64,000 bases of DNA, taken from NCBI RefSeq assembly GCF_014217875.1, contig NZ_CP059060.1, positions 1,736,001-1,800,000 on the forward strand, in the 5' to 3' direction. Made by a program: the position numbers and the translations under genes. The notes beneath the pieces are model-generated. The model did not search any database. It saw only the letters and a list, made by a program, of their open reading frames with translations, and was not told where the DNA came from. Source of the stretch: Synechococcus sp. LTW-R. Its GTDB lineage: Bacteria; Cyanobacteriota; Cyanobacteriia; PCC-6307; Cyanobiaceae. Below are positions 28,013 through 37,464 of the stretch, one piece after another (position 1 is the first letter of the stretch; each line of letters begins with the position of its first letter).

Positions 28013-28585
28013 ATGCCGTCCAGCAAACGCCAGCGACTCCTTGCTGCAGCGCTGGGCTTGGGCTTACTCGGTGGCACACCCACCCTTGCCGCGGAAAACG
28101 TGGTGTTTGTCACCGGAGCGTTCCGGCGCTCGATCCCGGTGGCGGACTTCGAATACCTGGCCGAGAACGATCAGGCTCGGGGGCTGCTCTCGGATCTCCT
28201 CAGCTTCACGAACATGGAGCCCAAGGAAGTGTCCAAGCTGCTCCAGGCTGAACTGGCGATCCCCTTAGTTTTGACCAGCCGGCTTCTGAACACCCGCCTT
28301 GGCGAAGCAATCCTGGCCCGGGTGGCCAAGATCATTTACCCGCTGAAGGCGCCTGGTGCTGGGATTCCCGCCCTACGGGCTGGGGTGATCAATGCGCTTG
28401 TGGCGGGCGACGACAAGATCAACGCGATCGGCTTCATGCAGGCCTACCCGGTCGATGAGCTGGAAGTGAGCATTCCGGCGCTGATGAACGTGCTCGCGAA
28501 AGCGCAATCCATCAGCCAACTGATCTCCTTCTTTTCCGATTCACCCCTGGACGGGCTGAGGGGTGACAACGAGGCTGCCCCGTAG
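28013..28585 (+). CDS. DUF1400-like exported protein
   Basis: The 190-residue protein starts at ATG 28013 (MPSSKRQRLLAAALGLGLLGGTPTLAAE) with a clear signal peptide. The longer open frame from 27947 lacks this logic and overlaps the kinase gene. The mature part (VVFVTGAFRRSIPVADFEYLAE, then helical repeats and LNTRLGEAILARVAKIIYP) resembles DUF1400, a domain often attached to alpha/beta hydrolases in cyanobacteria. No hydrolase domain is present here. It lies between the ABC1 kinase and thrC, on the same strand as both. Confidence 0.6.
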   Translation: MPSSKRQRLLAAALGLGLLGGTPTLAAENVVFVTGAFRRSIPVADFEYLAENDQARGLLSDLLSFTNMEPKEVSKLLQAELAIPLVLTSRLLNTRLGEAILARVAKIIYPLKAPGAGIPALRAGVINALVAGDDKINAIGFMQAYPVDELEVSIPALMNVLAKAQSISQLISFFSDSPLDGLRGDNEAAP

Positions 28586-28613
28586 ATTCGGGTCCAGAGC
28601 ATCCCAGCCGACC

Positions 28614-29723
28614 GTGCCCCTGCTGACTTCCATCCGCCGGCGACTGGGATCCAAGCAAGCCACGATGCAGGACTGGCCGGGCCTGATTGAGGGCTACCGC
28701 CGTTGGTTGCCGGTCAGCGACAAAACCCCCGTCATCACCCTGCGGGAGGGGGCGACCCCCTTGATCCCAGCGCCGTCCATTGCTGAACGGATCGGCAAAG
28801 GAGTCAAGGTCTATCTGAAATACGACGGTCTCAACCCCACCGGATCCTTTAAGGACCGTGGCATGACCATGGCCATCTCCAAGGCCAAGGAAGCAGGCTC
28901 CGAAGCAGTGATCTGCGCCAGCACCGGCAACACGTCCGCTGCCGCAGCGGCCTATGCCCGCCGCGGCGGCATGCGCGCCTTTGTCTTGATCCCCGACGGC
29001 TACGTGGCCCAAGGCAAGCTCGCCCAAGCCCTGCTCTATGGCGCAGAGGTCCTAGCGGTGAAGGGCAACTTTGACCGGGCCCTGGCCATCGTTCGCGAAG
29101 TGGCGGATCAGTACCCCGTCACCCTGGTGAACTCCCTCAATCCCTACCGGCTCCAGGGGCAGAAAACGGCCGCCTTTGAGGTGGTGGATGCCCTGGGTGA
29201 AGCACCGGATTGGCTCTGCATCCCCGTGGGCAACGCCGGCAACATCAGCGCCTACTGGATGGGTTTCAACGAGTACAAGGCCGCAGGCCACAGCCGCAAG
29301 CTGCCCCGAATGATGGGCTTCCAAGCGGCAGGCTCAGCGCCCCTCGTCCTCGGCCACACGGTGGAGCAACCCGACACCATTGCGACGGCGATCCGGATCG
29401 GTAACCCGGTCAACAAGGAGAACGCGCTGAAAGCCCGCGCTGAAAGCAACGGTGATTTCATGGCCGTCACCGATGCCGAAATCATCGAGGCCTACAAGCT
29501 GCTCGGCAGTGGCGAAGGCGTGTTCTGCGAACCAGCCAGCGCCGCCTCCGTTGCCGGTCTGATCAAGCGCCGCGACGAAGTGCCTGCAGGGGCCACGGTG
29601 GTCTGCGTCCTAACGGGCAATGGCTTGAAGGACCCGACAACGGCGATCGAGCACAACGACTCGAAGTTCCATACGGGTCTCGATGCCGACACCGCCAAGG
29701 TCGCTCAAGTGATGGGCTTCTGA
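28614..29723 (+). CDS. thrC: Threonine synthase
   Basis: ThrC converts O-phosphohomoserine to threonine with PLP. The PLP lysine is in PTGSFKDRGMT, the phosphate loop is ASTGNTSAAAAAYA, and VGNAGNISAYW is also conserved. I chose GTG 28614 (369 residues). An upstream GTG at 28563 overlaps the previous gene and an internal ATG at 28665 (MQDWPGLIEGYRRW) is also possible. A strong intrinsic terminator follows at 29751. In picocyanobacteria thrC is near the end of the chromosome numbering, just before dnaN, as here. Confidence 0.95.
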   Translation: MPLLTSIRRRLGSKQATMQDWPGLIEGYRRWLPVSDKTPVITLREGATPLIPAPSIAERIGKGVKVYLKYDGLNPTGSFKDRGMTMAISKAKEAGSEAVICASTGNTSAAAAAYARRGGMRAFVLIPDGYVAQGKLAQALLYGAEVLAVKGNFDRALAIVREVADQYPVTLVNSLNPYRLQGQKTAAFEVVDALGEAPDWLCIPVGNAGNISAYWMGFNEYKAAGHSRKLPRMMGFQAAGSAPLVLGHTVEQPDTIATAIRIGNPVNKENALKARAESNGDFMAVTDAEIIEAYKLLGSGEGVFCEPASAASVAGLIKRRDEVPAGATVVCVLTGNGLKDPTTAIEHNDSKFHTGLDADTAKVAQVMGF

Positions 29724-29750
29724 GCCCCCTCAGCACCCGCAAACAGCTTT

Positions 29751-29775
29751 GCCCGGCCTTGAGCCGGGCTTTTTT
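29751..29775 (+). terminator. Rho-independent terminator after thrC
   Basis: A perfect 7-bp stem (GCCCGGC at 29751-29757 with GCCGGGC at 29763-29769), loop CTTGA, is followed directly by six T residues. It lies 27 bases after the thrC stop. Confidence 0.9.
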
Positions 29776-30160
29776 GCGGCCAAACCTGCAAACCAATCCC
29801 GAAAGCGACTGTCCACAACCTGAGGAAAACAGCCGACAGGAGCCTGGAAAAAGGACAAGCCGGCAACCGCGCTCAACGCCTTTCTTTTCCCCAAGTACTG
29901 GAAACAGTGGAAATCGCCCGGATTGCTTGAGGTCCAAATCCTGGTTCAGCAGGCCTGAGGAAATCGAAACCCCTGGTATCGCTTGGGTTTGACTGGTTTC
30001 CCAAGGTTTCCGCAGGATCTACTACTACGGGTTTGGTTTTGTTTCTTTCTGATCCTTTGATCCATTAACGGTCGTCTGGGGATTGCCGGGAAACCCGATC
30101 GATTGACCCGTTGCGCTTCCGCTTGGGTTGTGGAAGCGTGGAGGCCCCTTCAGTCCTGCC
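29776..30160. other. Intergenic region before dnaN, candidate replication origin
   Basis: This 385-base stretch has no gene. It contains several 9-mers close to the cyanobacterial DnaA box TTTTCCACA: CTGTCCACA (29809-29817, 7/9), TGAGGAAAA (29821-29829, 8/9 on the reverse strand), TTTTCCCCA (29885-29893, 8/9), AGTGGAAAT (29906-29914, reverse, 7/9) and GTTTCCGCA (30006-30014, 7/9). An inverted repeat CTTGGG/CCCAAG lies at 29982-29987 and 30000-30005. The dnaN flank is the known origin region in Synechococcus elongatus. None of the boxes is perfect. The dnaN promoter must also lie here. Confidence 0.5.
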
Positions 30161-31291
30161 ATGAAGCTGGTCTGCTCCCAGGCCGAACTGAGTTCCAGTC
30201 TTCAACTGGTGAGCAGGGCAGTAGCAGCGCGTCCCACCCACCCGGTGCTGGCCAACGTGTTGCTGACTGCAGATGCCGGAACCGGCCGGCTGAGCTTGAC
30301 CGGGTTTGATCTCAGCCTCGGCATCCAAACGAGCCTGAGTGCGTCCGTCGCCACTAGCGGTGCGATCACCCTGCCGGCCCGTCTGTTCGGCGAGATCGTC
30401 TCCCGAATGCCCTCGGACAGTCCAATCACCCTCAGCTGCGAAGACGGCAGTGAGCAGGTCGAGCTCACCAGCGTCTCCGGCAGCTATCAGATGCGGGGCA
30501 TGCCCGCTGATGACTTTCCAGAGCTGCCCTTGGCCCAGGCGGGTACGCCGATCAAGTTGGATCCGGAAGTCTTAATTAAGGGGTTGCGTGCCACCCTGTT
30601 CGCCAGCAGCGGCGACGAGGCCAAACAGCTCCTGACCGGTGTGCATCTCGGTCTCGATCAGAACGGCCTCGAATGCGCCGCCACCGATGGTCACCGTCTG
30701 GCCGTCCTGCGTCTTCAGAACGCCTCGAGCAGTGAAGCCGAACTGGATGTCACCGTTCCCGCCCGTTCCCTGCGCGAACTGGAGCGTCTGCTCTCCAGCC
30801 GCGGTGGCAGCGATGCCGTCAGCCTCTTCTGCGACCGCGGTCAGGTCGTCTTCCAATGGGCTGATCAGGTGCTCACCAGCCGGAGCCTGGATGGCACCTA
30901 CCCGAATTACCGGCAGCTGATTCCCGAGAGCTTTGGTCGCCAGTTGCAGGTCGATCGCAAAGGCCTGCTGAGCGCCCTGGAGCGTGTCGCGGTCTTGGCC
31001 GACCAGCACAACAACGTGGTCAAGCTGACCAGCGACCCCGCCGCCGGTCAGCTCTCCATCAGCGCAGACGCCCAAGACGTGGGCAGCGGCTCTGAGGCGA
31101 TTGGTGCTCAGGTCAGCGGCGACTCCATTCAGATTGCCTTCAACGTCCGCTACGTCCTTGAAGGTCTCAAGGCGATGGGATCCGAGCAGGTTCAGCTGCA
31201 GTGCAATGCCCCCACGACGCCCGTGGTGCTGGCTCCCCAAGATGACTCCAGCTTCACCTACTTGGTGATGCCCGTTCAGATTCGCCAGTGA
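30161..31291 (+). CDS. dnaN: DNA polymerase III beta subunit (sliding clamp)
   Basis: DnaN is the ring-shaped clamp that tethers the replicative polymerase. ATG 30161 (MKLVCSQAELSSSLQLVSRAV) gives 376 residues with the three repeated clamp domains. Conserved parts include the N-terminal RPTHPVLANVLL, central DGHRLAVLRL and the C-terminal TYLVMPVQ(I)R that forms the partner-binding pocket. The 11 extra upstream codons in the open frame are not needed. In marine picocyanobacteria genome numbering starts at this gene. Confidence 0.97.
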   Translation: MKLVCSQAELSSSLQLVSRAVAARPTHPVLANVLLTADAGTGRLSLTGFDLSLGIQTSLSASVATSGAITLPARLFGEIVSRMPSDSPITLSCEDGSEQVELTSVSGSYQMRGMPADDFPELPLAQAGTPIKLDPEVLIKGLRATLFASSGDEAKQLLTGVHLGLDQNGLECAATDGHRLAVLRLQNASSSEAELDVTVPARSLRELERLLSSRGGSDAVSLFCDRGQVVFQWADQVLTSRSLDGTYPNYRQLIPESFGRQLQVDRKGLLSALERVAVLADQHNNVVKLTSDPAAGQLSISADAQDVGSGSEAIGAQVSGDSIQIAFNVRYVLEGLKAMGSEQVQLQCNAPTTPVVLAPQDDSSFTYLVMPVQIRQ

Positions 31292-32046
31292 GCCTCCCCG
31301 AACAGCTGCTGCTCAGCGAGTTGCTGCGCCGCCGGGTTCGTTGTGATCAGGGCCTCGATCATGGGGTTGGGGTCGCTGCCTGGATGCATCCTCCGGTGCA
31401 TCGCCTTCTGGGCTGGTTCTCGAAACCCTCAGCGTTGGGGGATCGTCGCGAGGTTTGGCGCCTCAACCAGTTATGCGGTCTGGCCGAACTGGAGCTCTTT
31501 GTCCGTGGTGATGCCGCGCCCAGTGAAATCGCCACGATGGATCGCTTGCCCACCTTGATCGAGGCGACCGTCCTCGGCCAAGACGGCGAGCCCTTGGGGC
31601 AGATAGCCGATGCCGCCGTCGATCTCAGCAGCGGCCAGATCCTGCACTACCTGGTCTCCCGCAGCGATCCCAGGCTCCCAGGTACGAGCCGCTGGCGCCT
31701 TGCGCCGGCCCGCATTGATGACCAACAGCCGGGGACGGTGTTCACCGCGCTGGCGGGTCTGGATGATCTCCCCTTGGCGAAAGCGAGTGTCCGTCAGGAA
31801 TTCCTGCGCCGCTCGAAGCGTTGGCGCGAGCAAATGCAGGAGGAGACCTCCCGCTGGCGGGACCAGGTGCAGAACGCTGGCGAGCGCTTTGAAGAACGCT
31901 TGGAGGGATGGCTGGAAGAACCCCCTTGGGACGGCCAGGAGCCAGACGTCGACCGTCCCTCGCCAGGGCAGGAGACCTGGGATGACTGGAATGATTCCGA
32001 CCTGCCACCGCCCCGTCGCCGCCAGCAGGACGATCCCTGGATCTGA
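31288..32046 (+). CDS. PRC-barrel domain protein
   Basis: The 252-residue protein begins at GTG 31288, overlapping the dnaN stop by 4 bases. Two PRC-barrel-like beta segments are suggested (LRRRVRCDQGLDHGVGVAAW and TLIEATVLGQDGEPLGQIADAAVDLSSGQILHYLV). The C-terminal 90 residues are Arg/Glu/Trp-rich and helical, then acidic and Pro-rich, probably disordered. It is conserved between dnaN and purL in picocyanobacteria. PRC barrels occur in ribosome-maturation and photosynthetic proteins; its role is not known. Confidence 0.8.
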   Translation: MSLPEQLLLSELLRRRVRCDQGLDHGVGVAAWMHPPVHRLLGWFSKPSALGDRREVWRLNQLCGLAELELFVRGDAAPSEIATMDRLPTLIEATVLGQDGEPLGQIADAAVDLSSGQILHYLVSRSDPRLPGTSRWRLAPARIDDQQPGTVFTALAGLDDLPLAKASVRQEFLRRSKRWREQMQEETSRWRDQVQNAGERFEERLEGWLEEPPWDGQEPDVDRPSPGQETWDDWNDSDLPPPRRRQQDDPWI

Positions 32047-32095
32047 GAGGGGGTGAGTCGCTCAGCGAGACTGGTGTGATCTCGCTCCCTGGTCC

Positions 32096-34435
32096 GTGGT
32101 CGCAGCCCCTGACTACTCCGTTGCTGACGCGCTGAAGAAGGAGAACCTCAGCCAAGCTGACTACGACGAGATTTGCCGCCGTCTAGGCCGGGCCCCGAAT
32201 CGGGCCGAGCTCGGCATGTTCGGTGTGATGTGGTCCGAGCACTGTTGTTACCGCAACTCCAGACCGCTGCTCCAGGGCTTCCCCACGACGGGGCCGCGCA
32301 TCCTGGTGGGTCCCGGTGAGAACGCGGGTGTTGTGGACCTTGGTGAAGGCCAACGCCTGGCCTTCAAGATCGAAAGCCACAACCACCCCTCAGCGGTGGA
32401 GCCGTTCCAGGGCGCGGCCACCGGCGTAGGCGGCATTCTGCGGGACATCTTCACCATGGGTGCCCGTCCGATTGCCCTGCTGAACGCCCTCCGGTTTGGC
32501 CCGCTCGAGGACGAGCGCAACGTGGGCCTGATGGAAGGCGTGGTGGCCGGCATTGCCCATTACGGCAACTGCGTCGGGGTGCCCACCGTCGGTGGAGAGG
32601 TGGCCTTCGACGCCAGCTATTCCGGCAACCCCCTGGTCAACGCGATGGCCCTGGGTCTGATGGAGACCGAGACGATCGTGTGCTCGGGGGCGGAGGGCGT
32701 TGGCTTCCCGGTGGTCTACGTCGGTAGTACGACCGGTCGGGACGGCATGGGTGGTGCCAGCTTTGCCTCGGCGGAGTTGACCGAAGCGTCCTTGGATGAT
32801 CGCCCCGCGGTGCAGGTGGGGGATCCCTTCCTTGAAAAGGGGCTGATTGAGGCCTGCCTGGATGCCTTCCAAAGCGGTGATGTGGTCGCGGCCCAGGACA
32901 TGGGAGCGGCGGGACTGACCTGCAGCTGTTCGGAGATGGCCGCCAAGGGTGGCCTGGGCATCGAGTTGGATCTCGACCGCGTCCCGGCCCGCGAAGCCGG
33001 CATGACCCCCTACGAGTTCCTACTCAGCGAATCCCAAGAGCGGATGCTCTTTGTGGTGAAGCCCGGCCGCGAAGCGGCACTGATGGAGCGCTTTACCCGT
33101 TGGGGCCTGCAGGCGGCCGTCGTCGGCCGTGTCCTGGAGGACAACATTGTTCGGGTCTTGCAGAACGGTGCGGTCGCTGCTGAGGTGCCCGCCAGTGCAC
33201 TGGCGGATGACACGCCGATCAACCGCCACGACCTGCTCAGCGAGCCCCCGGCACCCATTCAGGAGCACTGGCGCTGGTCCGAGGCGCAGCTGCCGCTGGC
33301 CTCCGCGTCTGGCGTTAACGGTCAAAGCTGGAGCGAGACGCTCCTGGCCCTGCTGGATGACCCCACCATCGCTTCCAAGCGCTGGGTCTACCGCCAGTAC
33401 GACCATCAGGTGCAGGCCAACACGGTGGTGCCCCCGGGCGGTGCGGATGCGGCTGTGGTCCGTCTGCGTCCCCAGGCTGAAACCCAGGCGGCGACCCGTG
33501 GCGTGGCTGCTGTTGTCGATTGCCCCAACCGCTGGGTGGCTCTCGATCCAGAGCGGGGCGGCATGGCGGCCGTCGCCGAGGCCGCTCGCAACCTCAGCTG
33601 CGTGGGTGCTGAGCCCCTGGCGGTGACCGACAACCTCAACTTCCCCTCCCCGGAGACTCCCACGGGCTACTGGCAATTGGCCTCCGCTTGCCGCGGTCTC
33701 TCAACCGCGTGCTCGGCCCTGGATACCCCCGTGACCGGCGGCAATGTCTCCCTCTACAACGAGACCCGGATGCCCGATGGCTCCATGCTGCCGATCCATC
33801 CGACCCCGGTGGTGGGGATGGTCGGTTTGGTCCATGACCTCAGCCATGTCCGCGGTCAGGCCTGGCAGGACGCTGGTGATGTGATTTGGATGTTGGGTGT
33901 TCCTCTGGAAGCGGGGGAGACTCCAGCGGATGGCCGCTTGGCCCTGGCCGGCACGAGCTATCTCGAGCGGATCCATGGAGCCGTCACAGGGCGTCCGCCG
34001 CAGATCGATCTGGAGCTGGAGCGTTCAGTTCAGGCGTTCCTGCGCCAGGCCATCACCCAAGGGCTGGTGAAGTCGGCCCATGACCTCAGCGATGGCGGAC
34101 TCGCCGTGGCTGCCGCGGAGTGCTGCATGGCCTCAGGTTTGGGAGCCCATCTGGAGCTTCCCTCCAGTGCCGCGCGTCTGGATCGCCTGCTGTTTGCTGA
34201 AGGCGGCGCCCGCATCCTGGTGAGCGTTTCACCCGCTCAAACGGTGGCTTGGCAGGAGGCCCTCGATGCAAGTGGCATTCCGGCCCAGTGCCTGGGTGTG
34301 GTGGAGGACGACAGTGAGCTGTCGATCACCCAGGCGGACACCAACGTGCTCACCACTCCGATTGCTCAGATGCGTGAACGCTTTGAGCAAGCGATTCCCC
34401 GGCGCATTGGCGTCGATCTCCCCCCGACGGCTTGA
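32096..34435 (+). CDS. purL: Phosphoribosylformylglycinamidine synthase subunit PurL
   Basis: This is the large subunit of FGAM synthase (fourth step of purine synthesis). GTG 32096 gives 779 residues of the small, PurS/PurQ-dependent type. Motifs include [11 protein letters not shown], the glycine-rich ATP site [24 protein letters not shown] and [17 protein letters not shown] second half repeats the fold ([13 protein letters not shown]). purF follows with an 11-base gap, an old purine operon arrangement. Confidence 0.96.
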   Translation: MVAAPDYSVADALKKENLSQADYDEICRRLGRAPNRAELGMFGVMWSEHCCYRNSRPLLQGFPTTGPRILVGPGENAGVVDLGEGQRLAFKIESHNHPSAVEPFQGAATGVGGILRDIFTMGARPIALLNALRFGPLEDERNVGLMEGVVAGIAHYGNCVGVPTVGGEVAFDASYSGNPLVNAMALGLMETETIVCSGAEGVGFPVVYVGSTTGRDGMGGASFASAELTEASLDDRPAVQVGDPFLEKGLIEACLDAFQSGDVVAAQDMGAAGLTCSCSEMAAKGGLGIELDLDRVPAREAGMTPYEFLLSESQERMLFVVKPGREAALMERFTRWGLQAAVVGRVLEDNIVRVLQNGAVAAEVPASALADDTPINRHDLLSEPPAPIQEHWRWSEAQLPLASASGVNGQSWSETLLALLDDPTIASKRWVYRQYDHQVQANTVVPPGGADAAVVRLRPQAETQAATRGVAAVVDCPNRWVALDPERGGMAAVAEAARNLSCVGAEPLAVTDNLNFPSPETPTGYWQLASACRGLSTACSALDTPVTGGNVSLYNETRMPDGSMLPIHPTPVVGMVGLVHDLSHVRGQAWQDAGDVIWMLGVPLEAGETPADGRLALAGTSYLERIHGAVTGRPPQIDLELERSVQAFLRQAITQGLVKSAHDLSDGGLAVAAAECCMASGLGAHLELPSSAARLDRLLFAEGGARILVSVSPAQTVAWQEALDASGIPAQCLGVVEDDSELSITQADTNVLTTPIAQMRERFEQAIPRRIGVDLPPTA

Positions 34436-34440
34436 GGAGA
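34435..34440 (+). promoter_or_regulatory. Ribosome binding site of purF
   Basis: AGGAGA lies 6 bases before ATG 34447. It decides for this ATG over the upstream in-frame TTG at 34432, which lies in the end of purL. Confidence 0.75.
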
Positions 34441-34446
34441 ACCCTG

Positions 34447-36003
34447 ATGCACAATGTTGAAGGAAATCTGAAGCTGGGATGCGCCGTGACTGACCCCACC
34501 CCCAGCCTCGATGTCGTGGTGGATCGGCCCGACAAGCCCGAAGAGGCCTGTGGCGTGTTTGCGGTCCTGGCCAGCGATCAGCCGGTGGCCAACCTCACTT
34601 ACTTCGGTCTCTATGCTCTTCAACACCGCGGTCAGGAATCGGCGGGGATCGCCGTCTTTGACGCGGAACCCGGCAGCGCCCCGAAGGTGCGCCTGCACAA
34701 GGACATGGGTTTGGTGAGCAAGGTGTTCACCCCCGAGGTCCTCGAGCGCCTTCCCGGTCAGCTCGCGATCGGCCACAACCGCTATTCCACGACGGGTTCG
34801 AGCAAGGCCTGCAACGCCCAGCCGGTCTTGCTCAACACCCGACTGGGCCCAATGGCCTTTGCCCACAACGGCAACCTGGTCAACGCCGGGGAATTGCGGA
34901 CGGCCCTGGCCAGCGATCTCCCCGAAGCAGAATTCACCTCGACGACCGATTCAGAGCTGATCGCCTTTGCGATCCAGCAGGCCGTGAATGCCGGCAGTGA
35001 TTGGGACAGCGCCATTCGTGCGGCAGCCGGACGCTGCCGCGGCGCCTTCAGCCTCGTGATCGGCACCCCGGAAGGTCTGTTTGCCCTGCGGGATGGCCAT
35101 GGCATTCGCCCCTTGGTCTTTGGCCACATGGGTGAGCTCAGTGAAGCCCGCTGGGTGGTGAGCAGCGAGACCTGTGGCCTCGACATCATTGGCTCGAGCT
35201 TCGATGGGGACATCGAGCCGGGCGAAATCGTCCACTTCCGGCTGGGTGAGTCCGAGCCGGTGCGGAGCCGTTGGGCGGAAGAGCCGTCCAAGCTCTGCGT
35301 CTTCGAAATGATCTATTTCGCCAGGCCCGATAGCCGTTTCTTCGGCGAATCCCTGTACAGCTACCGCGTGCGTATTGGTGAGGTGCTGGCTCGCGAAACC
35401 CCGATCGAAGCCGACATCGTGATCGGTGTGCCCGACTCCGGGATCCCTGCCGCGATTGGCTACTCGCAATACAGCGGCATCCCCTTCGGTGACGGCCTGA
35501 TCAAGAACCGCTACGTCGGTCGCACCTTCATTCAGCCCACCCAGGCGATGCGCGAAGCGGGGATTCGCGTGAAGCTCAATCCCCTACCGGACGTCTTGGC
35601 CGGAAAGCGCGTGGTGGTGATCGATGACTCGATCGTCCGGGGCACCACCAGCCGCAAATTGGTGGCGGCGATCCGCGATGCCGGTGCGACGGAGGTGCAC
35701 ATGCGCATCAGCTCTCCGCCAGTGACTCACCCCTGCTTCTACGGCATCGACACCGACACCCAAGATCAGCTCATCGCAGCCCGGTTGACCCTCGAGGAGA
35801 TTTCCGCCCATCTGGGTGTGGATTCCCTGGCTTACCTCAGCAAAGAGGGCATGGTTGATGCGGCCCACGCCAACGCTGAGCACTTCTGCACTGCCTGCTT
35901 TGACGGGGCCTATCCGATTGAGATGGACTCCTCCGTCAGCGGCAGTAAGCTGATGCTTGAGCCTAGTGGCTTAGCAGCCAAAACAATTAGCCAGAAGAAA
36001 TAG
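34447..36003 (+). CDS. purF: Amidophosphoribosyltransferase
   Basis: PurF makes phosphoribosylamine from PRPP and glutamine, the first committed step of purine synthesis. The 518-residue protein carries a propeptide of about 34 residues before the nucleophile cysteine (EEACGVFAV). An Ntn glutaminase (LQHRGQESAGIAV; HNRYSTTG) follows, then the phosphoribosyltransferase half with the PRPP loop VVVIDDSIVRGTTS. C-terminal cysteines (HPCFYGID, FCTACFDGAYP) suit an Fe-S cluster as in Bacillus. A decayed partial copy of this gene lies at 40658-41373. Confidence 0.97.
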   Translation: MHNVEGNLKLGCAVTDPTPSLDVVVDRPDKPEEACGVFAVLASDQPVANLTYFGLYALQHRGQESAGIAVFDAEPGSAPKVRLHKDMGLVSKVFTPEVLERLPGQLAIGHNRYSTTGSSKACNAQPVLLNTRLGPMAFAHNGNLVNAGELRTALASDLPEAEFTSTTDSELIAFAIQQAVNAGSDWDSAIRAAAGRCRGAFSLVIGTPEGLFALRDGHGIRPLVFGHMGELSEARWVVSSETCGLDIIGSSFDGDIEPGEIVHFRLGESEPVRSRWAEEPSKLCVFEMIYFARPDSRFFGESLYSYRVRIGEVLARETPIEADIVIGVPDSGIPAAIGYSQYSGIPFGDGLIKNRYVGRTFIQPTQAMREAGIRVKLNPLPDVLAGKRVVVIDDSIVRGTTSRKLVAAIRDAGATEVHMRISSPPVTHPCFYGIDTDTQDQLIAARLTLEEISAHLGVDSLAYLSKEGMVDAAHANAEHFCTACFDGAYPIEMDSSVSGSKLMLEPSGLAAKTISQKK

Positions 36004-36315
36004 GTTTAAACTTATCCATGGCATTTTATTGGAATATTTGCAACTTTATTTTTTGTGAAAACCGAATTTAATTAGGCAAAATTGTAAATAATCATTCAAG
36101 ATAATAGTACTAAAAACCGTATCGTTTAACTGACTGAATCATTGAAGTCATGCAGTTTTTGAAAAACTTAAGCAAGATAAAGCTAAGTTGCTTGAAAAAG
36201 CAGATAATATTCTCTTTCGGACAGAGATCTAGATGAATTTTTTATTGTTGTATTAATCATATTAAACTTACTGAATAGGATACTTCTTGTGGAATTGGTT
36301 ATCATATCCCATGAA
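36004..36315. other. AT-rich intergenic DNA, left edge of second island
   Basis: This 312-base stretch is markedly AT-rich. It has no open frame worth noting and no clear hairpin terminator for purF. The composition change happens immediately after the purF stop. Confidence 0.6.
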
Positions 36316-37284
36316 CTATGATGGAAGTATTCTACCGACCGGGTGTCCAAGTGGCTTTTTCTTCATGTATAGATCAAACTCTTGATTTTCTTGACATGAA
36401 ACAATCCTGTAGATTTCTTTGTTTTCAGATAGTCTTGCGTCGTTCCATGATCCTGCAAAATGTAGAAATGAAACTGATAGAAGACAGCTTGCTATACAGT
36501 GAGCCTCTATGTGCGAGTTGAATCGATCTGAGTCAAAAAGAAAGCTGTACTTGTTAGCCATTTCCATGCTCCAAAGTGCCTGGAACTCATAACCAAGATT
36601 ATGGACATCAAGATTTTTTCTAATAACATAATTAAATATAGGTTCATCGCCTCCATCAGTAATTGTCTCCACATCCTTATGGTATGAATAAAATCCATCC
36701 TTCAGTACAGTAGCGTCCTTCACGCTCTCACAAACAAATAAACCTGCACAAGCATAATCTTGAAATGGCTCAAGCCCATGATATTTATAAATCTGCTCGG
36801 GACTCATAAAAATTGCTGAATCCAGCGGATATTTATTGCTATAATATTTATTCCTTTTAAAGCTAAGAACCTTTTTTGTAAAAAAATCATTATATGGAAG
36901 TCCGTTGACTTCGCTTACAATCGAAAATTTCCCGTCTACATGATAATTAAAAATATTTTTTCCAAATGGGTTTATCATTACATCAGAATCAAAATAGCAA
37001 ACGGAAATGTTGCCACCTTCTTCATTCATTAAATAACTAGGTATAAGAAATTTTTGCCAGGTCTTCTTTTTTCCACCAGCTTCGGTGGCCGTGTCTGTAA
37101 TATCATCCACAATTGTGCATAAATTCAGATGATTTCTTTTGGCATAATCCAAAGCAAATGGCAGGTAGAAAGCTTCAAATTTAGCTAAGTATTTTTCGCC
37201 AATGGTCAAAGTGCACAGCCACTGGTTAGAAGAAGAGCGATGGTATACTTTTTTCATTCTTTGAATGGATTTCCTTAACATCAT
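36316..37284 (-). CDS. Putative GT-A fold glycosyltransferase
   Basis: The 322-residue protein is AT-rich and not readily assigned to a named family. It has an acid triad like a GT-A metal site (SVCYFDSDVMINPFG, near 100) and a late HFAGSWNDARL that resembles the His-containing C-terminal motif of GT8-like enzymes. SNQWLCTLTIGEKYLAKFEAFYLPFALDYAKR near the start fits the first beta strand and helix of such folds. It lies upstream of an amidotransferase gene on the same strand. I infer transfer of a sugar in envelope polysaccharide synthesis; the donor is unknown. Confidence 0.55.
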   Translation of the reverse strand: MMLRKSIQRMKKVYHRSSSNQWLCTLTIGEKYLAKFEAFYLPFALDYAKRNHLNLCTIVDDITDTATEAGGKKKTWQKFLIPSYLMNEEGGNISVCYFDSDVMINPFGKNIFNYHVDGKFSIVSEVNGLPYNDFFTKKVLSFKRNKYYSNKYPLDSAIFMSPEQIYKYHGLEPFQDYACAGLFVCESVKDATVLKDGFYSYHKDVETITDGGDEPIFNYVIRKNLDVHNLGYEFQALWSMEMANKYSFLFDSDRFNSHIEAHCIASCLLSVSFLHFAGSWNDARLSENKEIYRIVSCQENQEFDLYMKKKPLGHPVGRILPS

Positions 37285-37464
37285 ATCATACTTGAATATT
37301 GATGTACTTATTATGCATCACAACCTCTCTAACTCTCGTATTATTGCCTGGTTTCTAAATTTCTCTTGGTTGTATGGAATGAGTGGATGAATAATCGAGT
37401 AAAATCAATATTACCAATGTGAATGCTCTTTAAAGAGTTGGCAGCAAGTTTTTGAACTAATTCA

